Origin: Diploptera punctata
Taxonomy: Eukaryota > Arthropoda > Insecta > Blattodea > Blaberidae
Assembly: GCA_030220185.1 (NCBI GenBank)
Contig: JASPKZ010004205.1
Coordinates: 189,157 to 253,156, forward strand
DNA: 64,000 nt
Reading direction: 5' to 3'
The notes under the pieces are model-generated. The model did no database searches and was not told where the DNA came from. It saw nothing but the letters and a program-made list of their open reading frames with translations. Below are positions 33,291 to 44,243 of the stretch, piece by piece. Made by a program: the position numbers and the translations under genes. The stretch's first letter is position 1, and the number at the start of each line of letters is the position of its first letter.

Positions 33291-33586
33291 TATTTTTTAA
33301 TTGACAAAGTACTTCCCTCGGCCACTCTTCCACGGTAACCAATTTGTCTTGAAACTATGAACTGTGGTATTACTTTCCATATTTCTGATACTGATTTTGC
33401 AACCGAACAATAGTTGTATGTTCTTCTTATGCTTTTTTTCTTTTCTTTCTGGAGCCATTTAGATATTTTGTGTATTCTGTCAACTTTAGGGTCTTCTTCT
33501 GCATTTTTCTTCTTTTTTGAACCAGTTAACAGTTTTGTGTATTCTGCACAACTATACTGGTTATACTGATGAGGTTGGTATTATAT
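33291..33586 (-). other. Open frame without Met, unrecognised
   Basis: The minus strand is open for 97 codons: ...YSCAEYTKLLTGSKKKKNAE, WLQKEKKKSIRRTYNYCSVA, SVSEIWKVIPQFIVSRQIGY, RGRVAEG, ending at a TAA at 33291. There is no methionine. Its basic composition and a conserved-looking VIPQFIVSRQIGYRGR stretch suggest old coding sequence (an exon or a retroelement piece); I do not recognise the family. Confidence 0.3.
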
Positions 33587-33704
33587 AAGTTGTGAAGTCT
33601 TGTAAGACAAGAGAGATGGCATTATACATTCACGTCTTACTCGTACAATAATGGCTAGACTTCTATATTTGTTTATTTTCGTGACTCATATAGCATGGCA
33701 ATAT

Positions 33705-35496
33705 AACTGAATCAGTCATTTCGAAAAGGGACCATCTACGATTTTTTCTGAAATCCACTTTTTTCGTTATTCCATGTTAACATATGTCCTTACATCGATT
33801 CCGCGTGAGAATAGATCAAGTACACAATTCTTTTACCACTTTCTGACTTTACCTTTCGGGTAGTCATTTCGAAAAAGGATCAACTCGCCGAGTTGTTCCC
33901 TTTTCGAACAGACTGACGCACGAATGTGATCTTGACTTCAGGTGCATATGTGTCCTGAATGCCCTTTGCACTATTTCTGTGTTATTCAAAGTAAACAACA
34001 TTAAAATCATGCTACAATTGTTATTTATTTAATGCAGGACACTTAAAATACAGATCATTCACCCAAATGACAGACCTTATTAACATATTTGTAATAACAT
34101 AAACACTATAACAATATAAGCAGAATAGTATTAAGTAGATTACACGCATCTGAACGTTACACAGTGAAGTTGTTTATTGAAATTACGCTATTGTGAGGCC
34201 GTCAGCCGTGTAATAATGATGATAATATTAATAAATCTGTTTCGAAATCGTCGGAATCTGACGAAAGCGGTCGTTCGACTGAGAGAAAGAAAGGGATCAG
34301 ACAAGCAGAAAAATATTTGCACAACATAATCAAGGGCAGAGACATGTCAGCCACGCCAAAACAGAAATTCCGAATCGAAAAACAGGAGAGGATTGTGGGT
34401 AAGCAATATTAAGTCAGTTTGAACCTAACATTGAAAACGCTGTACCTGCACAATTTTATTTCATTATTAAGTTTAAATTCTAATTTTAATTCAATTTTAG
34501 ATGTCCTCGCCGTTGGTTTCAGTCATTCTCGCCCTTACGATGACAGGAAAATTCACTAAAGTTAAAATATACTTCCCCAAAGAGGTCATTCCTTCGGTGA
34601 CTGCGATAGAAATTTTACGGTAGTGAAACGCAAAATCCGCCGTCACGACCGCGTTTATACTCCAGAGGAATATGAGGGCATCTTCATAAGTAGTTGTTCT
34701 CAAACCAACAAGTTTTCTTTGAAGAAAATTCATCATACGGACATTATAAATTTTCAACAATGGTGGCCAATATTTTTCAAAAAGAAAGTGCTGCGTCCAT
34801 ACAAAATATGGGTAAAGGTGTTCCAAAGGAACAAAAACATTATTTTACAACATATAAATTTTACGAATTTGAATGTAATAGTGACAAGCCTGGAATCGTA
34901 ATCGGCCGGAAATTCATTGACACCCCCAGAAATACTGCAAATAGCAGATGTGAAAACACACACTGCCTACACCAGCAAAGTACCAATCAATAACAAAAAA
35001 TGGATGATGTAAATAAACTTTATCATTAAATTCCTAATATCATCGACATTTTTACGATTATTTATTTAAATGGCCTACAACTACAGCTGAAGTAGTACAG
35101 AACGCCAAAGATGTTCAATGACGAAATTGTTCGGGTGTAACTTTTTTATAGTCACTTCCAAGTAATAAAATGTAATAAAATGTATACAATATTATTCCAT
35201 GTATGTAGTTATTTCGCAATAATAAACTTTTTCAATGAAATATGTTAAATTTAATAAACGTTTCTTCGTTCATTTCGAAAAGGGATCATCTCCGGAAAAT
35301 TGTAATTAGTTTTCCGGGAAAACCAACAAAAGAAAGTCTTGTAAATCGGTTAGTAAACGTGAATGGGCATGAAAATTATTCAGTAGAAATTTCAGATTTA
35401 TAGCTTTATCTTGGAGAAATTGAATCAGTTTTTTCCCTCTCCTGTAAAATTTGATCAGCTGTAGATTATCCCTTTTCGAAATGACTCATTCAACTG
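33705..35496. mobile_element. TIR element with iterated TCATTTCGAAAAGG motifs
   Basis: Left end ACTGAATCAGTCATTTCGAA...AGGGACCATCTAC; the right end is its reverse complement at 35461-35496 (GTAGATTATCCCTTTTCGAA... ). The same motif recurs inside at 33862 (plus), 33897 (minus, forming a hairpin around AACTCGCCGAGTT) and 35269 (plus). The interior holds a broken coding region with an intron-like structure at 34196-34993. This layout, TIRs plus repeated subterminal motifs, suggests an unassigned DNA transposon of 1.79 kb. Confidence 0.6.
34196..34993 (+). pseudogene. Broken two-exon-like coding remnant inside the TIR element
   Basis: A first open block (34196-34410) reads SVSKSSESDESGRSTERKKG and DMSATPKQKFRIEKQERIVG. 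It is followed by GGGTAAGCAATATT, a good splice donor, and TTTTAATTCAATTTTAG before 34501, a good acceptor. The second block reads CDRNFTVVKRKIRRHDRVYT (about 34605-34665) and, in another frame, GKGVPKEQKHYFTTYKFYEF and SDKPGIVIGRKFIDTPRN. Frame changes and a stop at 34559 break it. The 'CDR.F..V...KRRHD.VY.P.E' pattern recalls the DUF7869 domain of arthropod transposon proteins; this assignment is tentative. Confidence 0.4.
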
Positions 35497-35599
35497 TATG
35501 TGTATATTAATGCTAAACATACCGTAAAATATATAAAATTATATTTTATACCAATTATGTTTATCAACTGGCAATATTTTGGAATTTAAAAAATAGTTA

Positions 35600-35745
35600 A
35601 CTGTAGTCTACGATACTTAACTGTTTCCTATAAAGACCATGTAGTTCATTGTTACGTAGTCTTCTCCATTTGCCTGTTCATCTCTCTTTGGTCCAAAAAT
35701 TCTCCAAAGAACTTTATTCTCAAAAACTAGTAATCTCTCTCAACT
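35600..35745 (-). mobile_element. LINE-A fragment
   Basis: Minus strand: the FGPKRDEQANGEDYVTMNYM-like region and RLLVFENKVLWRIFGP. Both ends are missing. Confidence 0.65.
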
Positions 35746-35905
35746 TCCTCATATCCTCCAAAATTCCATCCATCCAACGCAAACTCAATCATCCCACATT
35801 TGTTTTTCCATCAAATTTACATTCCACAAATTTCTTGGGTATCTCATGTTTAGTAATTCTTTGCACGTGACCTGCTCTTCGCAGTCTTAAAACTATTAGA
35901 CGGAA
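35746..35905 (-). mobile_element. LINE fragment, second family
   Basis: The minus strand has RLRRAGHVQRITKHEIPKKF, the 'RRAGHV.R' C-terminal signature, joined directly to the LINE-A fragment. Confidence 0.55.
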
Positions 35906-37045
35906 CTGACATTCTAAAAAATACGACGGAATTGATTCAAGACTTAAACGGAAACATATTTACAGGGACGAAATTGACATGACCTTCATCAAACGGTGGC
36001 CATCATCATGCCAGCAATGATCGCAATTTTTTCTCTCCGTGAAACAGCATTGTCCTCCGTCAAGTTTAGCTCTCAAATAACTGTGGTGTGGGGATGGATA
36101 CTGGATGACAACACCAGTCAGGAAGAAAGTACAATCATATTGAAAACATTCGCCCTAATTACGAAAGACACAGTCACAGAAAACCACAAACTGAAAATTG
36201 CATATTTGTGAATGAATAATACTTCCCTTTGACTCGGTGTAGCAACAAAAGGAACTACCTGCAAGAGTAGTAAACCGAATGGCAAAATACCCTACCTCCC
36301 AGCGCTAAACTCGTCTGAGGAGGACAGTACATCATTGGGAATGGTTTGTAGAAATTCGTGATCATGTGGAATTTCATCGAGATGGATTTATGATATATTA
36401 AGTGCTAAATATAAAGATTTCACTTAGTATATTTATTTGAATTTAATACATTTTTTTCTAAAAAATATTGAAACTTAGTAATCACTCTGTATTTTACGAA
36501 TACTGCACTTTTTTTTCGTGTGTTTGTGTGTTTTTACAGCGCATTGAAAGAGCTTAACGTGGTACAGCTGAATTATACAAAAGAAGCTTAAGAGAAATTA
36601 ACATTTTACATTTTATTGAACAAAATTTTGATTTTTTTATACGATGAAAAGAAACCTATAGAATTAAAAAAATCTAAAAAAATACAGGTACGTCATGAAT
36701 GAATTACTAGATGTGAATAAAATCAGCTTATGATGTTAAACACAGTTTCTGGAATTAGCAGATCTAACATTTCACTGAAAACTAACTTAATATTTTCATT
36801 ACACTCCACCTCTGTATTGTTTGTCTTCATTTCAATGGAATACCTAACTTAATTGGACACGGACTTAGGTGAGTGGCTAGCAAAAGGGATAAAAAGTAAC
36901 ATATAACCAAAAACATATCTGGTTCTAATTCTTTTTTTATCTCACAAGATGACTGTCAATTCATCAGTTTCAAGATATTTGTGGCACAATAAATAGAACA
37001 TTGAATAATAAAGCCCATAAACAAACAAAATTTAAAAAAAAATTA
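35906..37045. other. No gene seen
   Basis: A 71-codon frame at 35996-36211 has no recognisable domain. AATCACTCTGTATTTTACG at 36479 resembles the outside end of common arthropod transposons. Otherwise AT-rich. Confidence 0.45.
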
Positions 37046-37049
37046 TAAA

Positions 37050-37440
37050 ACAATGGCAGTCCCTGTTCTTTTGTATGGGCGCGAATCTTGGATTATCATT
37101 ATTAATCAAGAAAGTAAAATCCAAGCAGCCGAGATGAAATTTTAGGAAAAGTAAAAGGATGCACAAGAATGGAACAGATAAGAAACGAGGATATCTGCGA
37201 AGAACTGCAGATCTACTCCATAAAAGAAAATATATTTAACAAGATTCAGTGGAAAGAACATGTAGAAAGAATGGAAGAAAGTAGATTACCAAATAAAATC
37301 TTACATTATTTTCCGAGAAGAAGAAGATATGTCGGACGTCCTCGGAAGAGATGGTCTTAGATCTATTAGTAAAGACAGAACAGGTAACTAATGCCTAAAC
37401 CAGGAAGTGAAGAAGAAGAAGAAGAAGAAGAAAAAACTCA
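37050..37440 (+). mobile_element. LINE-G 3' end with (AAG)n tail
   Basis: It reads MAVPVLLYGRESWI, one frameshift, then MEQIRNEDICEELQIYSIKE, IQWKEHVERMEESRLPNKIL and RRRRYVGRPRKRWS, stop, and (GAA)n at 37412. The last 63 codons are open. Confidence 0.8.
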
Positions 37441-37960
37441 ATCATTGCATGTCCGAACCTATCTTGAAATTTCTCCCAAATAAGCATTTTAATTACCAAT
37501 GTCGTGTCCAATAAAAAAACAGCCGTTTTTAACTGCAAGACACAGAAATCGAAGCCAGAATCCAGCAATGTCTACCCACTGTACGGGGCAGATGGTCTCC
37601 CTACTTGTGTAAGAGCTGAGTGAAGTGAGACATGATGCGAAGCGGATGGCAGGTAGAGACAGTTATCCCATCTACCAATTCAGATGTATTACTTCCCCAT
37701 ATTTTAAATGAGAGATTTGGCGCTGGATTTTAGTGCCTTGCAATTAAAATCGGCAGATATTTTCATGGACACGGCCTTTGTACATCATAACGCTTCTTTG
37801 GGACAAATTTCAAGGTAGGTTTCGGCATGAAATGGTTGACAGTTCCCTTGAAAATTTAACTTCTCACCTTATAGATACTTTTTACACGCCTCCCGGGCCT
37901 TACATTGACACTACATGTCGGGAGAGGGATTTTAAAATGTGGATCGCACATAGTCTATAC
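37441..37960. other. No gene seen
   Basis: No family match. A 75-codon frame at 37778-38005 overlaps repeat X and shows no domain. Confidence 0.45.
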
Positions 37961-37964
37961 TTTT

Positions 37965-38070
37965 TTGACCGCACAAGGACATGTAGGGCCTCGCCGAATG
38001 AGTGATCGGCTCAATGTCGGGGCCCCTTCCGAGACAACACAACATTATGAAATCCCCCCCACACTCATTG
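37965..38070 (-). repeat. Repeat X, copy 1
   Basis: The minus strand shares AATGTTGTGTTGT...CCCCGACATTGAGCCGATC and ACTCATTCGG.GAGGCCCT with the plus strand at 45075-45175. GC-richer than its surroundings. Class unknown. Confidence 0.55.
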
Positions 38071-38378
38071 GACTAAATCAATTCCAACATATGGGACAGC
38101 GGATAATAGATTAGTAATGACTGTTGCCCCTCAGAAAGATATTTGTCCTCTTTTACATTCTGATAATAAAGACTATGAATTTGCGTTTTAATAATTCTTG
38201 CTAGAGAATCAGTATTCCGTACAAGTTACTTTGGCAATCTTTTGAAGTACACTATTCACACACATTCATACTAAACACGGCGAGTATGATAATAATTACT
38301 ATGATGTTTATTATGAAGAGTTCAGCCGAAATACCAGGTAAGTCACTTTTTTCCTTGAAAACGTACTTTTAATATTGT

Positions 38379-38380
<2 letters not shown>

Positions 38381-38418
<38 letters not shown>
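38381..38418. repeat. (TA)n microsatellite
   Basis: Nineteen TA repeats, in otherwise unassigned sequence between repeat X and SINE-A. Confidence 0.95.
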
Positions 38419-38420
<2 letters not shown>

Positions 38421-38548
38421 CCTACATACTTCCTCACCTGAATGCCAAACTTTGGAGGTACATTACATTGGATTGGATTATATAAAAACGGTTCGGGTTT
38501 TTAACCTCTAATACGGCAACCTTATTTTTGGTTCATTATATTACCCAT

Positions 38549-38859
38549 GGTCCACCGCTGTGGTCTCGAGGTAGCGTGCTACCTTGTCACGCAGCGGGCC
38601 CGGGTTCGATTCCTGGTCGGGGCAGTTTTTCTGGGTGAGGTTTTTATCGGGGTTTTTCCTCACCTGTAAGACAAATGCCAGGAAAACTTTAAGGCCCAAA
38701 CGGTCCCCGAAATCATATGGCCATCATCATTATCATCCTTCACCGGTGTGGAAAGCAACGGGAAGCTACCACACCTACAATTCCTTAGTAAAGCTGCAAG
38801 CGTAGCATGAAAATGAAGTGAAGGACCTGCCTTCGGGCAGAATTACTAGGGATGGATGG
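38549..38859 (+). mobile_element. SINE-A copy with target-site duplication
   Basis: Head TCCACCGCTGTGGTCTCGAG with B box GGGTTCGATTCC; body GGGTGAGGTTTTTATCGGGG, CACCTGTAAGACAAATG, CACACCTACAATTCC; terminus CTGCCTTCGGGCAGAATTAC. It is flanked by ATATTAC(C/T)CAT at 38538-38548 and 38860-38870. The 3' end CTGCC-TTCG-GGCAG is a small perfect hairpin. Confidence 0.85.
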
Positions 38860-39147
38860 ATATTACTCATAGGTACTCCTAGTTATTGTTCCCTAAAATT
38901 ACAACTATGTGGATTTGAGAATTAATGTTCTTATTTTTTCACACATGCTATAAAACCTGTTTATTCTTATTTATAATGTCGTGTGGATAGCAGTGTTTTT
39001 CTTCGGCCGAAGACGAAACGTATTTTTGAAAGATCTTCATGATTTAATAATTTAACGAAGTTTTTTTAATAAAAATGAATTTTAATTGAGGAAGACGGAT
39101 AAAATAAAAAAAAGTACTATATTATTATTATTATAAAACATTGTAAT

Positions 39148-39180
39148 GCCTTCGGGCAGAATTACTATGGATGGATGGAT
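39148..39180 (+). mobile_element. SINE-A 3'-terminal fragment
   Basis: GCCTTCGGGCAGAATTACTA and GGATGGATGG only, 290 bp downstream of the full copy. It is either a severely truncated insertion or a local duplication. Confidence 0.6.
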
Positions 39181-39474
39181 ATATATATATATATATTTAT
39201 ACTGTATATAAATGTGGCGTTATGTGATGTTATCGACAGATAAGCCACTCGCAAAAATACGTAATAAGGGCAAAAAATAAAATAGTCTGGCCATTCAACA
39301 GTGCACAGCTATAATTTTTATGTTTTAAAATTTTCGAGTACTGTACTACTAAGGTAAATTGTTTTACTTTACTTATAATGATTTCCCCAAAGTTAGGCCT
39401 GCCTTAGTTAGTTATGCATATATATTGTTCGAAATTCCGAAAGGTGGAAGTGTCATTCGTGAAGAAGAAACATT

Positions 39475-39610
39475 CCCCCAGCACTGTGGTATAATGGTAA
39501 TATCATAGACTCAGACGCAGTGGGTTCGATTTTGGTCCCCGGTTGGAGCAAGTATCCCGCGAGATGTTTTGTTCAGATCTGAAATTTGAACGGGAAGTGT
39601 TCATTGTTAA
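39475..39610 (+). mobile_element. tRNA-like SINE head
   Basis: A-box-like TGTGGTATAATGGTAATATC and B-box-like TGGGTTCGATTTTGG at tRNA spacing; acceptor unpaired. Confidence 0.5.
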
Positions 39611-40149
39611 ATATCTGATATATTTTTATGACTGTAAACTTTGTATTGACTTTCAGGACTGCGTTTAGTCAATATCTGCTCATATTTCATAAATAATAAC
39701 TGGAAATGAAGAGGCGTGGTACAAAAATAATAAATCAAAAGAAATATATCGAATTCGAGAACAGACATTTGAGTCTAGATGGGAAGTCGTTATTGGAATA
39801 TGACGTCATATTATGTGACACTTAACAGATTATACGTCTATAATTGATTGCTGTTGTCTAATTCTGTTGTCAAAAGTTCTTTTTATCTTGTGAACGCAGG
39901 ACGCTTAGTAATTGGACAACTTTTCTGTGTAGGCAAACATGAAACGGGTTCACGTCACAAAGTTTCTTGCTTCTTTTGCATTCATGTTGATTTGAAACGT
40001 AAATTCTGTTTACAAATTTAATTCCATTATTCAAAACAGGGGTGTATTATAGGAGGCTATGTAAATTAGATGCCAGTCAATTTCCGATCTTTATGTGGCC
40101 GGTATATTGGGTCCTGGATCCAGGTAGCATCCTCTAATTTTCATATCTG

Positions 40150-40245
40150 TGTAGTTTACTAATTCGTAGACTGCGATGAGCAGGGCATGTGACACGAATT
40201 GGGATTGAAAGAGAGACCTGGAAGCTTCTTGTAAGAAAACTAGTC
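40150..40245 (+). mobile_element. LINE-A fragment
   Basis: RRLR*AGHVTRIGIERETWK-like reading, then LLVRKLVNF. Short and degraded. Confidence 0.6.
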
Positions 40246-40554
40246 AACTTCAGATAAAAATGAAAATAAAAGGAAGAACATGCTAGTGGGTGTAATTCAA
40301 ATAGAAACCTTGGACTGGATTCCACAGCGAGTAAGGATTGACAACGTGCCATATTGCGGAATGCAATTATGATACAAATAATTTTGATACTAAAATTAAA
40401 TTAATAAGATTATACTTCCAAATTAACACGCCTTAAAACGAAAATAACCTATAATATGACGACAGGAGCAACCATTCTCCTTCCCCTACACTAATTCCAT
40501 TGCTTCAAGATTGAACATTGGTCCTTTCTTTATGTACTGCTACTACTACTACTA

Positions 40555-41140
40555 CATCATGGAATTAGGCCTTTTACCCTTTCTCCACATCAAGTGGGAT
40601 TTAATTAATCTTCCCATCTAGTAAGTGGGCGTCCAACACTTCCATATCCTATTTATTTGTACATTAATAACAGCTGAGGGATTCTATCTGTAGGCACTCT
40701 TTTAACATGTTCATACCAGTTGCTTCTCATATTGTCAATTATATTTGATTAAATTAAATATATTTAAGTCTCTTCTAATATCTTCATTTAATTTTCTGTC
40801 CGAAATTATCACACCTGCTACTGAATATAAGAACTTCATTTCTGCAGTTTCTATTTTCTTCTCTCTGAACGGTTAAGAGTCCAATTTTCACTTGCTTATA
40901 TTAAGGCAGGCACTGCCATAATTTTGTAAAATTTCAATTGTTTACTCCTCAATATTTTATTTTTCAGTGTCCGCTTTATAGTGCCACACATTGTGTAAAT
41001 TTATTCAATTTAATATTGACACCTTCCTTCTGGCAGTATGATACACTGAATTCAAAATAATTGAAATTGTTCAGCTGTTGTATTATACTGTTATTAATTA
41101 TGATTTTGCACCTCATATGGTCTTTCCCGTTGAATGCCAT
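40555..41140 (-). mobile_element. LINE fragment, minus strand
   Basis: From 41140 downward: VMAFNGKDHMRCKIIINNSI, an IINIKLNKFTQCVAL-like region, then an INIYEKQLV*T-like end and ...GGTAAAAGGCCTAATTC. Many stops. It lies head to head with LINE-B at 41142. Confidence 0.65.
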
Positions 41141-41141
41141 T

Positions 41142-41363
41142 ACTAGGAAAAACCTCTCTTCTCTGATTTCTGATCACTCCATGTCATATACCATCTTCAC
41201 TTCTCGCAACTGGAATTCCCTACCACAAGAAATAAGGGGCTGCCGGACATTCGCATCTTTTAAAAGAAATCTAAATTTATATTTGCTATAAACTCGACTT
41301 CATTATTATCCAGTGTAAGGTATATATATTCATTGGTGTTTCCCGTATAATGTATCATATTTA

Positions 41364-41405
<42 letters not shown>

Positions 41406-41592
41406 CGTATCATTATTGTTATTACCCTATAAAATGTTGTTTGTACATGACATTTACATTGCTACATTTATTGTATCTTTAACTGTTTATAATTAGTATA
41501 GTGTATATCTATATTTGTCGAATATTAATTTGTATTTGTGCTGGTTGAGTGGAAGAGAGGGCCTTATGGCCTTAACTCTGCCAGAATAAATA

Positions 41593-41683
<91 letters not shown>

Positions 41684-41690
41684 TCTAATA
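41142..41690 (+). mobile_element. LINE-B copy with complete 3' UTR and (ATT)n tail
   Basis: A short C-terminal coding piece ends SRNWNSLPQEIRGCRTFASF then KRNLNLYLL and stop (41291), the WNSLP...FK...L ending of CR1/Jockey-group ORF2 proteins. The 3' UTR holds an internal ATT run (41357-41405) and the terminal block GAGTGGAAGAGAGGGCCTTA with GGCC-TTAT-GGCC at 41560-41571, TAACTCTGCCAGAATAAATA, then (ATT)n to 41682. Reference for the other LINE-B tails here. Confidence 0.8.
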
Positions 41691-41698
41691 ATTCAACT

Positions 41699-42292
41699 AA
41701 TAGTATATTAGGATGCGAAGTTGGGAAGCGGTTTTTACAGAACTGTGGAAAATGTTTAAAAACCGAGGGATAGCGAGATTTTGAATTTCCAAAATTCTGT
41801 AAAACACTTCACAAACGTGCGTTGTACATTATCTTTTGCGCGATGATGTTTTCAAGATAATAAATAATAGTAAAATAATAAGATCTTTATTGGGAATATT
41901 TGCGTTCATTATAAACAATTGACTCACGTTAACAGTGTGGGCAATGTTTATTAGGCCGTGAGACCAATTAATGATAAAATGGCGGCAAGTACGTATTTAT
42001 TGTTTTATATTGTTTCAAATAAAGTTCAGTTCATTTAAAATGCAGTGATTTGTTTCGTATAATGTAGCTATATTAACACTACCTTTTGGATATTTCTATA
42101 TATAACGTAAGTAGTGTACTTTTACATAGAGGGTAGTGGTTCTACTTCCCACACACGTGCTTATAATATGTAACATTACAGTATAGATATTTTATTACAG
42201 TATAGATATTTAGGTTGGCAACATAGAAATGTAGGAAGTTGAACTTTCAATCATGGTCGCCATTGTTGTGAGTACGACAAAATGCACAATCG
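41699..42292 (+). repeat. Inverted-repeat family IR2, copy 1
   Basis: It starts TAGTATATTAGGATGCGAAG and is matched, inverted, by 57415-58200 along its length (about 80-85% by eye once the LINE-B insert there is removed), ending near GTACGACAAAATGCAC. No coding frame. Sits directly after the LINE-B (ATT)n tail. Confidence 0.75.
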
Positions 42293-42786
42293 CACAAAAA
42301 ATAATTTTATTTAGAAACCTAATTAGTGGACATTTTACAGGGAAAAACTTCCACTTTTAAGAAATCTGACCTATAAAGATGTAATCAAATTTGGACAGCC
42401 TTAGTCCTGAGAGGGTAATAACATCTTTAGTTGTTGCAGACACCAGATGTCGCATAACAATGCAATCGTGCAGGTGTGGTCTTCTCGTCTTGAAATTCAG
42501 ACTGTCAACATTTCTGTTCCTCTCAATCATCGACTCCTACTTGTTCATTTAGGCCACTTACATATTTACGCGCCCACTTATTCGATATTCGCCTGTAATT
42601 ACGCTCATTTGCGTTAATAATTCATTATCCACTCACCACCTGTTAATCTTCACATAAGTGACCTATATCAATGAAATGCTATATATGAACCCTAGGATCT
42701 ATTTTCTCTCAATGTGAAAAGGGATAGAACATAACTCGTAATAATAATTATATCTCTTGTATTTAATTATTGCGATCTTCTTGGTG
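42293..42786. other. No gene seen
   Basis: No repeat or coding signal recognised. Confidence 0.5.
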
Positions 42787-42905
42787 ATAAAATTGTATTA
42801 CACAAAGTCAATAAAAACACAAATGACCAATTAAAAAAATTAAATTTTAATTTTAAAATTTTGAAATAGGTGATTTGGGTTTTAATTGATTTTGTGTAAT
42901 AGAAT
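42787..42905. mobile_element. Foldback element, about 119 bp
   Basis: AAATTGTATTACACAAAGTC at the left pairs with GATTTTGTGTAATAGAATT at the right; arms of about 45 bp with an A/T centre. It borders LINE-C directly. Confidence 0.65.
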
Positions 42906-42912
42906 TACATCT

Positions 42913-43660
42913 ATGACATAGAATACATGGCTAAAAAACTAAAAGAATATGAAAAACTTTATATAAACATTGAGAAAACTAAATATCTGTGAACAGGAGA
43001 AGAAATGGAAAATATAAATTTCAACAATGGAGAAGAACTAAAACCTAGTATTGAATGCATTTATTTAGGAACAAAATTAGACCTTTCAGGCGATAACATA
43101 GTGGAAACTATAAATAGAATCGCACAAACAAAACAAGCAATAAATGCTTTAAACTCTGTTTGGTGGAGCAAAAATATTTAAAAAAAAATTGAAAATTACA
43201 AATATATCAAACCATAATTCAGATCATTTTAACATATGGTGCTGAAGTCTGGCAAATCCCTACCAGAGAAATGAAAAGAATTTTAAGTACAGAAATGGAT
43301 GTTTTAAGAAGATCAGCTGGAAAATCTAGAATGGATAGAATACGAAATAAAGAAATAAGGGGAATTATGGATGTACAAGAGGAACCGGACATCATAGACA
43401 TTATAGAAAAGAAAAGATTACAGTGGTACGGCCATGTCAAAAGAATGTCAGAGCAAAGATTATTGTTCTGGAATGGATCCCAATAGAATGGAAGAAGAGA
43501 GGAAGACCGAAGGAAATTTGGATAGAAGGGGTACAAGCTGCTATGAATATCAGAGGATTGGAGGAAGATCAATGGATGGACAGAGAAGAATGGCGTTTGG
43601 TTTCCGGAAGACGGCGGCAGCTGCCATGATACCGGAAGATGATGAGAATTATATCTGATT
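42913..43660 (+). mobile_element. LINE-C copy, plus strand
   Basis: It reads YMAKKLKEYEKLYINIEKTK, IECIYLGTKLDLSGDNIVET, INRIAQTKQAINALNSVWWS, then in shifted frames MDVLRRSAGKSRMDRIRNKE, KKRLQWYGHVKRM and GGRSMDGQRRMAFGFRKTAA, ending ATGATACCGGAAGATGATGA. At least two frameshifts and a stop. Its 3' end faces an inverted copy at 44244-45045. Confidence 0.8.
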
Positions 43661-43689
43661 AAATTAGGTGTATTGCAATTTTTGTGTCA

Positions 43690-43805
43690 ATTAAGGACAC
43701 ATTTCATCGTCTTCGGAAGTCTAGATGTTAAGTTCTTTATCTCTGGTCTGAGGGACAAGTGGTTCAAACCCGGCCGGGGTTGGTGGATTTTTTAAGATGG
43801 AAAAA
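43690..43805 (+). mobile_element. SINE-C head fragment
   Basis: Head ending in B box GTGGTTCAAACCCGGCCGGG, then GGTGGATTTTTTAAGATGGA and a short A-run. The SINE body is missing. Confidence 0.6.
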
Positions 43806-43811
43806 AAAAAT

Positions 43812-44158
43812 CCTAGTTTCTGTCTTATGGTGCAGAAACGTGGACTATGAATGCCAGATTAAAGTAAAAATGGCAAACTACAGAAATGGATTTTTAAGAA
43901 GATCTGCACGAAGATCTAATTTGAGAGGTTCAGAATCAGTATTATCCGAGAAAAAATAATTTTAGCGAAAAAATGCAATTTGTGGGAAATTAATAATTAC
44001 AATGGTTTGGACACGTGAAGAGGATGAATGAAGACAGATTGCCAGTTGGGAGTTAAAGTAGGTTCCAAATGGGGTAAAAATAAGTGGGAGACATAAGAAG
44101 ACACGAATAGGGAAAATTAAGAATTTGATGAACACTGTAGGATGGTGACTTGAAGACA
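43812..44158 (+). mobile_element. LINE fragment, LINE-C-like
   Basis: LVSVLWCRNVDYEC, KMANYRNGFLRRSARRSNLR and WFGHVKRMNEDRL-like frames separated by stops. Only C-terminal coding remains. Confidence 0.6.
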
Positions 44159-44194
44159 AATGTTAGGAAACTTGAAAGCCCAAACGGCCGCCAT

Positions 44195-44243
<49 letters not shown>
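44158..44243. repeat. SINE-A internal fragment joined to (ATC)n
   Basis: AATGTTAGGAAACTTGAAAG and CCCAAACGGCCGCCATATCA match the SINE-A middle on the plus strand. They pass into about 15 ATC triplets (44196-44242), which also serve as the inverted (GAT)n tail of the following minus LINE-C. Confidence 0.7.

Noticed and set aside
32541..36497. A 4-kb element bounded by TACAGGGTGATTAC and GTAATCACTCTGTA
   Set aside because: Only about 14 bases match, and such ends are common among arthropod transposons; the interior contains several unrelated insertions.
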